Source: Panagrolaimus kolymaensis
Lineage: Eukaryota > Nematoda > Chromadorea > Rhabditida > Panagrolaimidae
Assembly (NCBI GenBank): GCA_028622995.1
Contig: JAJQJQ010000026.1
Span: forward strand, 3,224,001-3,288,000
Reading direction: 5' to 3'
DNA: 64,000 nucleotides
Position numbers and translations under genes: made by a program. Under the pieces are notes generated by a model. The model worked only from the letters and a program-made list of their open reading frames with translations. It searched no databases and was not told where the DNA came from. Positions 1 to 16,494 of this stretch are shown in pieces (positions within the stretch are counted from its first letter, which is position 1; the number at the start of each line of letters is the position of its first letter).

Positions 1-2086
1 GGCGCTCCTTTCATCTTTCTTTTTTTTCTTCTTATACCCATAAGAATTAAAAGCATACATACAATCATGAAAAAAAAGAAGTATGACTCAAAACAAAGAA
101 GCCTAATTATTCTTTCCTTTTTCTAAATCAAAACTCAATATTTTTTTAGACGTTTTTTCCTTTATAAACAAAAAATTTAAATAAAGAGGAGAGTGATCTT
201 CGATGACTTTAGTTTGGCTCTCCCTTTCTCTTACATATACGTTTCAAAAGAAAAAAAATTTCAATTACTTTTCTCTTTTATTTTCTTCTTTATTATTTAA
301 AGAAAAGGTGAAAATGTATTTAAATTAAGAAAGACTGAAAAAAAAGCTTAACTTTTATTTTTAATTTTTAGAATAAAGGATTTATTATTAATAAAAAATA
401 AGTTGACGCAAAATCCTTCTTTGTAGCCTTTCTTTTTTTTATCATTTACTTTTTTTCTCAAATTGGCAAAAAATGGGATATCAATATCAAAAAACAAAAC
501 AAAAAATGTTTATATTATTTTTTCGATTTCTTTTTTAAAAAAATGAAAGAACTATTAAAAATTAAAAGTGTTTCCGCTGGGGGTTCTTTTCGTTCGTAAA
601 AGTCTAAACTTGTGATTTTTTAATTACTCAAAACTTGCACTTATATCTCAAATCCCCAAAGGTTTATTGCAACCATAAAAATAAAAATATAAAGAAAAAA
701 AAGTGACTTTTAATCTTTCCCCATCAAAAAAAGATCTAAGAAAATGGTATATTTGGGTGACTGAAACCTAAAAGTTTCAAATAACTGCAGCGACGCCATA
801 TGAGAAAGAATTCTTATATTATTATTATTACATTTTATCATTTTCTTATAGCTAAATCTTTAATCGTTTTGTTTTTCGCTAATAAAGCTTTAATTGGTTT
901 TACCTCTTCCTTTTTCCATTTCCTATCATTGCCATTTACATTGTTCTAATTTTTATTTTATGATTGTGTACCCTAATAAGTAGAAGAATTAGACTAATCT
1001 ATCACATCCTTTTTTTAAACAGCCTTCAAACAATAGTAAAAAATTTAGTATCCATTTGAGTTTTTTCTTTTTCTTCTTTAAGAAATGCATGCTTCTTTCT
1101 CGGCTCATTCTATGTATCCATCTCCAATTAAGCCAGTATCAATGTCAGCTCTTTTTTCTCTTTTCAACACATTTTTTATACACATCAAAGTTTCTTCTCC
1201 TCCATTTTAGCTTTCATATCTAAGCAGCATTTTTTTTCTTTGCTTTGCCTTTCTTCTTTTCTTTTTTTTTCTTTATTTCTTCGATGCCACAAGAAATAAA
1301 AAAACATATACACACTCAAGAAGCAAGCACAAGCGCCAAAGACTTTCCGTTCACATTTCCGCGTCGGCAAAAAAAAAACAAATTGATTTCTAGTTTTATT
1401 TGAGAAAAAATTACTAAAAGAAAATCTTTTCTAAAAAAATTACTGGAATTAAAACTTGCGCACATCACATATTTTTTTATTGTATAAAAAATTAAAGCGT
1501 ATTTTTTGTTCTTTTCAAATCGGGCCTGTTTCATCCATCCATCCTCATTCAAAAACATACTCCAAAATTGTGAGTTTTCTTCTTGTTTCTTTCTTCCGGC
1601 CTGGACTGAGTGAAGACTGACTGGCTGCGAACGCTTGCATTCATTCATTCTTTTTTTCTTTTCTGTCTTGTTTTATTTTTCCTTTCTTCCTTCGAAAACA
1701 AGAACAAGAAAAAATATATACGCTTTTCTTGTGTTGATACTTTTTTTCCGTTGGACTTTATACATACATTTTATTCATTATACAAAACAGCTGTTTTGTC
1801 GTTACTTAACATATCAACAATAAAAAGAATGTATCCATTCCTTTTTCAATCCATGAGTTTTTTTTTCATTCACAAATCGCGAAAGAAATAGTTATGTATT
1901 TGTAATTTTTTTGCGTTTGCGCATAGTTTGTTATTTGTTACCCTCTCTCTTATTTTTTTCCCTTCCGCTTTAGCACATGTGACTGAATGAATATTTTTTG
2001 TTGTTGATTGGATTGTTTAATTTTTGTTGTTGTTTATAGAGTGAAAGGTTGAGTGAGTGCGCCCAGCTTTGGGCAATAATTAAATA
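1..2086. other. non-coding region upstream of the CHIC gene
   Basis: No convincing exon is seen. The stretch is T-rich on the + strand, as elsewhere upstream of + genes. An AG at 2038-2039 (TTTATAG) lies 48 nt before the start codon of the next gene and would serve as a trans- or cis-splice acceptor. A 41-codon ORF from about 1085 follows an acceptor-like CTTTAAG but has no partner exon. Confidence 0.5.
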
Positions 2087-2724
<638 letters not shown>

Positions 2725-3915
2725 TCAAAAACTAAGCAAACCAAAAAACTAACTTACTTTTAACATTTTTGTATTAGATTCTCTCTCGTCTCTCCTCATT
2801 CATTACGTGTTCTAAATTCATTTCTAGTTTTAAATACTTTTGTGATATCAACAAAACTTTTTTCTTCTTCTTATATTATTTTTGATTCAGGTAATGCTTT
2901 TATATATTTAGTATAAGCATCTGTTAGATGATTCTCATTCAACTCTTTATATATTTTTTTAATTCTTGCAATATATCAGTCACTAATTTTTTATAATATT
3001 TGTGTTTTTTATTCTTGTTTTTTAAAAATATTAAATTAGTAAGTAGTCAGGCTTTCGTGACTTTTATTTTTATAAGAAATGTATATTTTTTTACGTGCAA
3101 GCATTGAAGAAAAATTTAAAAACCTCTTTTTAGAGGCTTTTAACACAGAAAATTAAATAAACGTTGATTTTTTTCCTTCCCAAAAATAAAGGAATTTCAT
3201 TATTACATTCAGAAAAACAAATTTTTTGACATCAATGACAAAGAAAATAATTATTGGCTGTCTTTAAAAACATGGGTGCATATATTGACTTATAACAGCA
3301 TATGATTTTACTTTCAATTCTTCTTTTTCATCTTCTTAATGACCACTTAAAGCATCCGGTTTTTCTTCTTCTTCTCTTATTTGACAGCAGCGATCGAAAA
3401 AGGAAGAACTCGAAGACTTCTGACAGTCATATTTTTCCCTTTTTAACCTAACTTATGCATCCAAAGAATAAATTGATGAAATACATTCATAACTTCCTCC
3501 AAATTTTTTTAACTCACTCACTTGCCACTATGTGTATCGAATTATTATTATGCGGCTGGATCCAATTTAGCTCAGTAATGAATGGGCACACGCGCTTCGA
3601 CGCATCCCTTTACTCTCTTCGTTTTTTTTTGAGGATACCATAATAATTGCTCTTCCGCCACAGTTCGATGGATGCGCCGCCGATACAACCACCTTTCTTT
3701 TTCCTTCTCCTCGATGATGATGACGGCGTTCTTTTTTTTCTATCGAAAGTAACCCTCTGAAAGTACGTCTATGAATATGTGTAGCGCCAATGTTCAAGGA
3801 GAAACGACGACGACTCCACCAATTTGGTACACTGCTCTTTCCTAAAAATCTACTAGCATTTTTCATATAATTTTTTTCTATTTTTTTCTTCTCTTTCATG
3901 CTTTTTTATTTTTAA
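2725..3915. other. intergenic, CHIC to PHLPP
   Basis: About 1.2 kb of T-rich sequence holding the CHIC 3' UTR and the PHLPP upstream region. Open frames at 3455-3643 (+) and 3567-3899 (-) have no splice context or recognisable motif. No gene is called. Confidence 0.5.
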
Positions 3916-6900
3916 ATGGCATTGATTCGATCTTCATCGGATCCAAAACTCACTGGAGACAGTGGGTTTCATGATGGCTATGAACCGACTTCATCAAAGT
4001 ACATGACCTTAGGAAATGTAATTTTTGGTTGCGCAATTCTATCCTAAATTTGCCTATTTTTAGTTGAAGCACAAAAAGATTGAGAAGCTCACTGGCCAAC
4101 AAAAAAAGCAATGGCTTTCAAAAAGAACTGAAAATGGTTTTGTTCGATTTTATCGACCATCCGGCCAACAACATGTTACAGTTCCTTTAACCACTCAAAT
4201 GACAGCCTTACAAGTTTGTGAAGCCTTTGACCTTGATCCTCTTTACTTGAGTATAGGAAATCAACAAATCAAGTAACTTTCTTTTACTTTTATTTGTGTT
4301 TTTTTGACTTCAATTTTTTTAGACAACTTTCAAATGACAATCGACCGTTACAAATGCAAAATGAAATTCTCATGACTTTAGGCTATTCAAGTATTCAAGA
4401 ATGTTTGAGTATTGGTGGAGCAGAACATTTAACTCATATTTTTTGTTTTTACACTGGTCGACCTTTAACTTCACCTCAACATGGAATTTCAAATATTTTA
4501 TTAGTTGCAAATTGTATACTTGGTCGAGGAAGGCTGCTTCAAAGATGGTCTAAAAAGCGGTGTATTTTGTATAACGATACAATTAGAATCGAAAATGAAA
4601 GTGGCTCGAACAGAATAGAAGGAGACGAAGATAACATTTTATTATTAAACAAATTTAGAGTGGAATTGGCGGATAGTAATCATGGAAGATGTTTGCGATT
4701 GTCTTCATCAACTCAAAAAATTTGTTTTGTTTTTGAAGATCCTTCTGATTTGCGACTATGGTCAGCTCATGCTACTCAAGTAAATCCCATTTTCTATGTT
4801 TAAACTTTTATTTCAAATTTTTTTAGTGCTCCATTGTCCCAAATTGTGATTTAAGCGATCGACAACTTTTATTCTTACCAGATAAACTTTTTTATGTTGG
4901 AAGCCAAAGAATGATAACAAATTTAAATTTGCGAAGAAACTCGCTACTTTTAAAACCAGCAAACACTCTTGGTAGTCCATTGATTGGATGGTTGGATGAT
5001 GTTGCTCGATTTCCATCTCTTCGATCTTTGAATATTGCTGATAATTGTCTTTACACTTTTCCTCATTCTGTTGTTCAGTTAACAGCTTTGGTGGAATTAA
5101 ATCTTAGCGGGAATCGAATATCTATTTTACCAAGTAATATTAGAATGCTCGTAAATTTAACACATTTAAATCTCTCAAATAATTGGCTTACAACTTTACC
5201 AAAGCAAATAGCTGCGTGTCAATTGCTGAACTTTGTAGATTTGAGTTTCAATCGATTTCAAAATGTGTGTTTTATTTTTACTCTCCAACTAATCACTAAA
5301 AAATTTTATAGGTGCCGGAAGTATTATTTTTAATGTCAAAATTAACAAGTTGGGAATTAGCGGGTAATTATATCAATCATCTCAACTTTGATGTTAATAC
5401 TATAATACCAATAAGTAAATTGGATTTACGATTGAATGTCTTTGAAAGATCTTTGAAACTCACTTCTTACTTTTTTCAAACTTTAACTGTTTTGGATCTT
5501 AGACGAGGTGGTTCTATTGCGGAATTGGATTTAAGTAATTTATCCACGATTCAAGTTATTTATTGTTCATATCTTTCTCTTCGGACTATTCAGGTTAATG
5601 GTAGCTGTCTAAGAGAATTTTATGCTGAACATAATGGTATTTTTTATGGAGCTTAAATTTTCATAATATTTCATTTTTAGATTTAACTCAAATAATTGTT
5701 ATGCCAATCCCATCAAATTTAACTATTTTAAGTGTGGCTCATAATTTCTTAGATTCTCTTCCAGAATGGATAACAGATTTGCATAAAGTTGTAACGATTA
5801 GTGCACATCACAATCAAATCTCAAAACTTCCATATCGGATTATGATGAATATGAGCAGCCTCAGGCATTTACTCGTTGGCAATAATAAACTTACAAAATT
5901 ACCTGACATTGTTGAAAATTGCGCTGTTGAAGTTTTAAATGTTGAAAATAATTTTATTACAAAGCTTCCAGCAGAATTATTTAAATCTGCCCATCATTTA
6001 CGACACATTAATTTAACAAATAATCAATTAAGTGAACTCCCTGCCATGAATAGTTTCCATGATTTAAATAGACTTCTATCAATGAAATTGGCTGGAAATC
6101 AATTAACCGAAGCTGCTTTATCTTCGATAGTTTCATGTCGAAAATTAAGGCTTCTCGATATTTCTTACAATAATTTTAGTTTTTTTAATGATAGGTAAAG
6201 ATAATTTTTAGGATATTAATATTTAAGGAAATTGAAATTTTCAGTGCCTTGTCTCAACTTACTTTCTTGGAGGAACTTAATTTAAGTGGAAATTTATTAA
6301 CTTCGCTTTCAACTGAAATTGCACAACTTCCAAGTTTACAAATTTTGAGAGCTCATTCAAATAAAATTGCCACTATTCCTGATCTCAGCTTTTCTAAATC
6401 TCTTAAAGTAAGCATTACTGCTAACTAATCCTCGAAACATAGGATTTTTTAGATTATTGATTTATCAAATAACCGATTATTAAAATTAAAAGTTGAATAT
6501 TGTGTTGGTGAAAATCTGAAATTTCTTGATTTAACGTGTAATCCATTTTCGGATGAAACGAATAATTTATCCATTAAAAGTGAACGTCGAGCTATTTCCA
6601 TTGTCGATATTAGCAAGAGAAGCGCTTTATCAAATATTCATTTTGGATTCAGTGAAACACCTGGACAAAAAGTTAAGCAAAGTACTCAACAAATTAGACC
6701 TAAAAATTTAAATGATATTACTTTTGCTATCATCGACGGTGGAAGCAATCCAGAAATTACCGAAGTTGTAAAGTCAACTTTAAGGCATCATTTAGAAACT
6801 CCAGTATGACCACTCTTTGAAATTTACAGATGACTAATAAAATTATTTAGAATAGAAATGACCCAGAAATGTTGCGACGAGCTATTCTCAGGACTCATGA

Positions 6901-8134
6901 AGACATTGGAAAGAAAGGCAATCGATTGGGAGCTTCTGTATTTATTTTGAGAATTCATGAAGGTCAAATAATGTGCTCAAGTTCTGGACATATTTCAGCA
7001 ATGTTAAGTCGAAAAGATGGCGAAATTGTATATCTTTTGAAAGAAGTTTTGATAACTTCCAAAGATGAATATGAAAGGCTAAGGTTATCAAATGCAATAA
7101 TCACTACGGTATGCATCGAGCTAAATTTTTATGGCAGAATTTAAACCAAGCATTTTAGGATGAATATATAAATGGCGTAGCTTCATCAGGAACAGCTATA
7201 GGCTATACTTTTTTATATCCAGCTGTAGTGCCAAATCCTCGATTACAAAGCCTCAATTCCACAGATGAAGATGATTTTATTGTAATTGCCAATAGAGTTG
7301 TTTGGCAGTCATTGTCCGAAAGAGAAATAATTGAAGCTGTAAAACAATGTGAAAATCCTTTACAAGCAGCTAAAAGGCTTCAAGATATGTGTCAATTTCA
7401 TGAACAAATAGGAAATATTAGTATTATCGTTATTAAATTTGCATCGCCGAATAAACAAGGAACTCTTACACTTAAAAGAAATAAGTTTCATAGATTTCCA
7501 TCAATTCAGAAAAAATCATATCCACCTCCGCCATATTCGGCTATTTCTCCTATTTCACTGCCAATCGAAACTTTTCAAGCTAAACCTTTTCACCTGAGAA
7601 GTTTTTCTGAACAAAGAGGAGTGAATCATAAATCAACTTTAAAAAATATTGAAAGCAAGCTAAAAAGTATTAGTGTGGCCATAAATCGAATTGATAGTGA
7701 TTCATCAGGAATTTATTATGTTAATCCACCAATTACTTCGATCGACAATAAAATGATAAGCAAACCAAATTTGAGAAAAATTAAAAATAAACAACATGAA
7801 CCTCCAATGTCAAGGTAAGAAAAACACTTACTATAAAAAATTATTTTATATTTATAGATTAAGCAGTAGCATGTCTGAATCTCAATTGAGCGCCCCATCA
7901 AATGGTGTTACTTCCTTTCATCGTAGACCCCAGCCTTCCATCCTTCCCGATATAGCCAATGTTGGAAATTTTTCTCCCTTAACAAGCGATACAGGCAACA
8001 GTGAAGATTCATCTGTTTTTAGTCAAGAAAAATTTCAAGAAGCAAAGAAAAATGTCGAAAGGCAACTTCGTCTTGATAAACCTAATACCTTAGGAACAAG
8101 GCCGCATAGTTATATCAGAAGGCATCATTTTTAA
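3916..8134 (+). CDS. PHLPP: PHLPP-type PH domain, leucine-rich repeat and PP2C-like protein
   Basis: Eleven exons: 3916-4017, 4064-4272, 4323-4779, 4827-5264, 5312-5636, 5681-6194, 6245-6407, 6453-6803, 6851-7108, 7159-7814, 7858-8134; 1249 residues. Domain order is a Ras-association-like segment (about 60-105), a PH domain (about 165-256), a long run of leucine-rich repeats (about 285-770), a PP2C-like domain (about 810-1035) and a Ser/Pro-rich tail. This is the order of PHLPP, which dephosphorylates the hydrophobic motif of Akt and PKC. The PP2C block keeps IIDGGSNPE (D831) and TFLYPAVVPNP, but the usual C-terminal QDN metal motif reads EQIGN at about 1021-1025. Catalysis is therefore doubtful, though scaffolding through the repeats could persist. 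A further upstream start cannot be excluded. The gene converges on the GalNAc-transferase gene. Confidence 0.92.
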
Positions 8135-8620
8135 AACAAATGTTTATTAAAATTGTTTGTTATTTTTTTGACATAAAGCTTTAAAAAAATAATTATGAAA
8201 ATAAAAAAAGAGTTTTACTAATCCTTAATTGGAAAATGTAGTATATTTTTAATAACATATTAAAATAAATATAAAAAAACAATTTATAAGCAAACTTTAT
8301 TACTTTTGATGAATCAATAATTTTTTATTGTTTTTGAAAATTCTTCTTTTGAAACATTTAGAATTTTTATTTTTGTTTTTTTTCATAAGCTTTTTAATGT
8401 AGCACAAATTATTAAGATTTTAATTGAGTTTCCGAATTTATTTAAATATAATTTTATTTATGTATCTTTGAAGTGAAATCATACCCTGCGCAAAAAATAA
8501 TAACAAAAAATTGTGATCAACAAAAAAATACCGTAATTAATAAACCTTGCACATTTAAACGAGAACAAAACTTATGTTTTACAATTAAATTTACATATTG
8601 CTAAGTTATATATTTAATTA
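8135..8620. other. shared 3' region of convergent genes
   Basis: 486 bp between the stop codons of PHLPP (+) and the GalNAc-transferase (-). Very A+T-rich, with several AATAAA-like and TTTATT-like signals in both directions. No coding signal. Confidence 0.6.
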
Positions 8621-10625
8621 TTAAAGTGATGTTTTTACAAATCCCCAATGTTGAGTTTCTTTGGATGCATCGCATGTATGAACAACCAGGTTATCGCCAC
8701 CTGATAATTCTTCAGCATCGAGGCAAAGCCCGGAATCCATATTTTGCATTAATTTATCCTTAAATATTGCAAAGTTAAGAAATTTGTGCAAATAAAAGAA
8801 ATCTTACTTCTGTTATCTGCCATTTATTTGATGAGGATGTACATTCTGAAAGATAAACGCTTCCTGTCTTTCCACTTTCATTCGCTTTCACTTCCGCGCA
8901 AGTCATTTCTCTTCTTAGTTGGTTAGTTTTTGTTAAAGAGAAAAATTGAGCTGAGCTTCCACCTCCTTGACAAGCAAAAACGCCTAATTTTATGGTACTT
9001 TTTTCATCTCGCTGTAAAGTGTCTAAGCAAAGACTAGACTTGTTGTTTTTTAATGGACCAAAAGCAAGAACATCTTCATCGAGAATAAATTTAGAGGGAA
9101 TTACGTTATCCAAATACCATTTAAATGATTTACAATCCAACTTTTTACGAAGTCTATGCCTTTCTGAGATATCTCCAACATCTTTTTTCTGCAAAACAAA
9201 AAGTTACAAAAACGAAAGAGTAACTTTAGAATAAACCTTTAAATCATGTCTGTGCAAATAATATAAACGTTTATAATCATCCATCCATACTTCAGCTAAT
9301 CGCTTGGAATTAGTTCCATGAACATCCTTATTTCCTCCGGGTCCAGTCATATTGTAAGGATGACCAGCTCGGAAAATATGTCCCACATGTGAGCATGGAA
9401 TAAATTCAATTGAGCCTCCACATTGCCAAACTCGAAATGAAATTTCTAAATTTTCTCCACCCCAAATGTCCATTCCAGGATCATATCCACCAACATCAAG
9501 AAAATATTGCCGATTTGCAGCTAATAAACCACCTGCCATAGTTGGGGACATGACTGGCTCAATTTCACTTTTTCTTCTTTCACGTTCTTTAGCTGGAATT
9601 GGATCCCATCGAAAATGTAGACTCCACCAAAACCCTCCAACACTGCTAACATGTCCATCACCAGAATATGCAAGGGTTTCAGCATTAATATAATCAATAA
9701 TGGGGCATACAACTGCGCTCTTTTTGTCATGAATTCTTTGAACTAATGGTTCAAGCCATCCTTCATTGGCTTCACAATGAGAATCCAAAAAGACAATAAC
9801 TTCACCAGTTGCTTCTTTAGCTCCAGCTAATTTGGCTCGAATTAAACCTTGACGTTCTTTTTTTCGAATAAGTTTAACTTTTCCATCAAATTTTTTTATA
9901 TATTCACTTAATTTATCTTTCAATTCTTCTGAAAATTTAGCATTTTAATATTTTTTAAATATAAAAAAAATTTAAACCTCTTTGACTAAAATCATCCAAA
10001 AGTACGATTTCTTTTAATAATTCTGGAGGGGATCGATTTATTACAGAATGTACAGTTCGAAGAAGTGGAGTCCATGCTTCATCAGTGAAAATAATAACCA
10101 CTGAAGCTTTTGGTAATTTTTTTAAATCATATTTAACTGATTTGCATTCTTGTAATCTTGCATCTTTTAGAGAGCGATCCAGAGATATTTTATCGCTAAA
10201 AAAGAATGGAATTTAGGAAATTATTACAATCAAAAAATATATAAAAAATGTAGTTACCTGACTGCAACATTCATAAACCATGTTTTCATATCAGCTTGCC
10301 CCTTTTCATATTCTTTTCCAGTGAGTTTAACACCTTCACCATTTTCACCTGGTCCTGAATATATAAAATTCAAATGGTTAAGCTTAAAATAGAGAAGCTT
10401 AAATTATTTACCTTTAGCTTCTCGATTAGCTGATGGCCTCGTATGTAATACCACAACAGGCGTGGGCCATGTAAACCCTTCTTCAGGAGGTAATTGATAA
10501 TGTGAATTATAATATATTTTAATATAAAAGAAACAAAATAAACCAGCAAGTAATAAGGCAAGAATAAAATTAATAAGATTTTCTTTTCGCCTTGGAAGGC
10601 ATACCCGCAAATATCGTAGAAGCAT
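8621..10625 (-). CDS. polypeptide N-acetylgalactosaminyltransferase (GALNT/gly family)
   Basis: Six exons read on the minus strand: 10412-10625, 10258-10354, 9978-10195, 9237-9928, 8808-9188 and 8621-8758; 579 residues. It is a type II Golgi enzyme that starts mucin-type O-glycosylation by moving GalNAc from UDP-GalNAc to Ser/Thr. The N-terminus has a short basic tail then one membrane span. The catalytic part holds [13 protein letters not shown], the metal-binding DSH (residues 225-227), [26 protein letters not shown] (from about 332) and [15 protein letters not shown] ricin-type lectin domain follows, with CLD and a final QHWGF of the QxW type. The start chosen (10625) gives a normal 10-15 residue tail; an in-frame ATG at 10754 would add 43 residues. 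It most resembles gly-5-type worm enzymes, from memory only. Confidence 0.92.
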
Positions 10626-12985
10626 ATTTTCTCCCCCTCCTCGTCTTCTATTACGAGTCCCGTTGTTGCCGCCGCGCACCCTTTGATTTAATGGTGAAAA
10701 GTCGTCCACGATGCAAATAAATAACTTTTCTATGACCGAACAGTTTGGCCTCACTTTTTTTTTCTTTGCTTGGTGCTGGTAGTATTCGTCAAACAGTGCT
10801 GTTGTGGAAGTGTAAAAGAAGCGTGCAACGTTTTTTTTTTGTTAGCTATCTTTTTTCTTCTTTCTTTTTTCCAACACCAAAAAATGATAATGATCAATTC
10901 TTAAAAATAAATTTTTGATAACTTTTTCTCTTCTTTTTGTTGTTGTTCGAAATAAATAAATTAAAATAAATTTGCTGTGAGAATATTAAAATTTAAAACA
11001 ATATTTTATTTCATTCACATATGTGTGACACCACCGCCAAAAAAAGGTTATTACAACGTTTAAAATTTTTGTTGGAAAAAAAGACATACAAAAAAAAATG
11101 GAGGGAAATAAAGAGAGAGATGACAATAATATCAATAATAAAAAAGAATCATAATACTAAAAAAAATGATGTAAGCACCAAAAAAAGAAAAAGAAGAGAA
11201 AGAAAAAAAAGAAAAGGTAAACATTGTTTTGTGTTGGTTGGTTGTGTTTCTATGAAAAATTATAAAATACGGCAAAAGCAAAAAAATGTCGCAGAAACAA
11301 AAGATTTTTTATTTTTGTCAATTTTTTTTTGATGGAAAATAAGCGACAGCTGTATTTAAATTTCAGTTTACATTTATTATTTTTTTTGTTAAGACTTTTC
11401 TAATTTTGCTGCATAGCAACATTATTTTTTATTATTATTTAAAAAAAGGAGGAGGATAGACTAGCAACAACCTACTAAACAACATATATATATTTGGACC
11501 TAATAAAAGTTGGAAAAAAGCTTTTTGATTTTGATTTCTAATAAAATTAAAATTATCGACCGTAAAAACCGAGAAAGAATTAAGACACCTAAAAGTTTTA
11601 TTATGGGAGAGGAGAGATTAAAACAATTATTGCTCTTTGCACCGGTAGAAAAAAAAATTAAGGCGCTTGAAATTAAAATTTTTCGACACATCTTTTTTAA
11701 CTATAAAAGATGGAGCCGCAAAATTTATGACATAAGTAAGATAGATTTAAGAATTTTTCTTAATGAAAAGAAATGTATATTATAAAAAAATATTTTTAAT
11801 TTTAAAAAAACATTAAAGTTGAAACACCGCGAAAGCCGTAAAGGTAGATGATCGGGATGATTGGGTAATCAACAGCATTTTAAAGAGAAGATGGTGGATG
11901 TGATTGGTGTTGTTGATGCATCGTTTAATTTGTTTAGGTTTCTTTGACAAGTTCAACTAAAAAATATGCACATTACGTAAATTTTTTATTTTTTCACCTT
12001 CATTTATCCCAAATTTTTGTATTTACTTTTCACAATATATAATTTCCAACCAAACAAACAGCATATATTTTTTTTCAAATCCAAACATCAACAACAAAAA
12101 GGGACAGAATAAAAAATAATGAGGAAATCAATTTTCCATCATTCATTTATTTTATGGAAAACACATAAAATTATTATTATTTATTAAAAAAGCAAATCAA
12201 AATTTTTTTAAATCAGAACACCATTCCCAAGTATTACAAACATAAATGGAAAAAAATTTATTAGGGACCAAAATATATATTCACAGGCGGAGGAGCATAC
12301 TTTCTTAATATTCCATTTTAAAGAAAGTGTTATAAAAAATACCCAAATTCATAAACCTGTGAAAATAACAACAAAATAATGCTCAGGAAAAAAAGGTATT
12401 ATTATTAAGAAAATTAAGTAATAATACTATAACAATTCAAAAAAGAAACAACAATATCTTTGTGTGTTGTCAAAGATGAGGATGAATAAAGAAAAGGACC
12501 GACCAGATAGAAGATTATTACAGTAACAATTGAAAAATAAAAGGTATAAAAAGGCGTTAGAAAAGTTTGTTTGGAGGTTAACATATTTAAGGAAATAATA
12601 AAAATAATAAAATGAAAAACAAAACTCCGATTGTTAAAGTTCTAGCCATAGTAGTAATGTATTTATCATTAGGACAATGAGAAAAGAAAAAGGTTGACGT
12701 CAAAACAAGGTATTCTTATCCGTAATATATATAGGTTTTTCTTTATAAAATTGAAAATGAAAATGTAAGAAAGGCAAAGCATATAAAAAATAAGGAAAAT
12801 TGCTTTGTTATAAAATGGAAAGACTGGCAAAATTTCAGTTGTTAAATTATTTTTTTTAATATTTATTATTCCTTTTCAAAAAAAGGACATATTCATAAGC
12901 CTCTCCTCCCAAGGAAGATAACAGAAACACAGAAAAAAAACAAATAAAAATATAAATATCACAGCTCATTTTCCATTTATTATAA
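10626..12985. other. intergenic, sca-1 3' UTR and GalNAc-transferase upstream region
   Basis: 2.36 kb, A-rich on + (T-rich on the sense strand of both minus-strand neighbours). If the upstream start at 10754 is used, the first 129 bp are coding. ORFs at 11021-11332 and 11510-11785 are Lys-rich products of poly-A and are not supported. No further gene seen. Confidence 0.5.

Positions 12986-16494
<3,509 letters not shown>

Noticed and set aside
1085..1210. 41-codon frame MHASFSAHSMYPSP after an acceptor-like site
   Set aside because: Single segment with no in-phase donor and no recognised motif.
10626..10754. Upstream in-frame start of the GalNAc-transferase
   Set aside because: It would give a long Arg/Gly-rich cytosolic tail; the downstream ATG gives the usual short tail. 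Not excluded.
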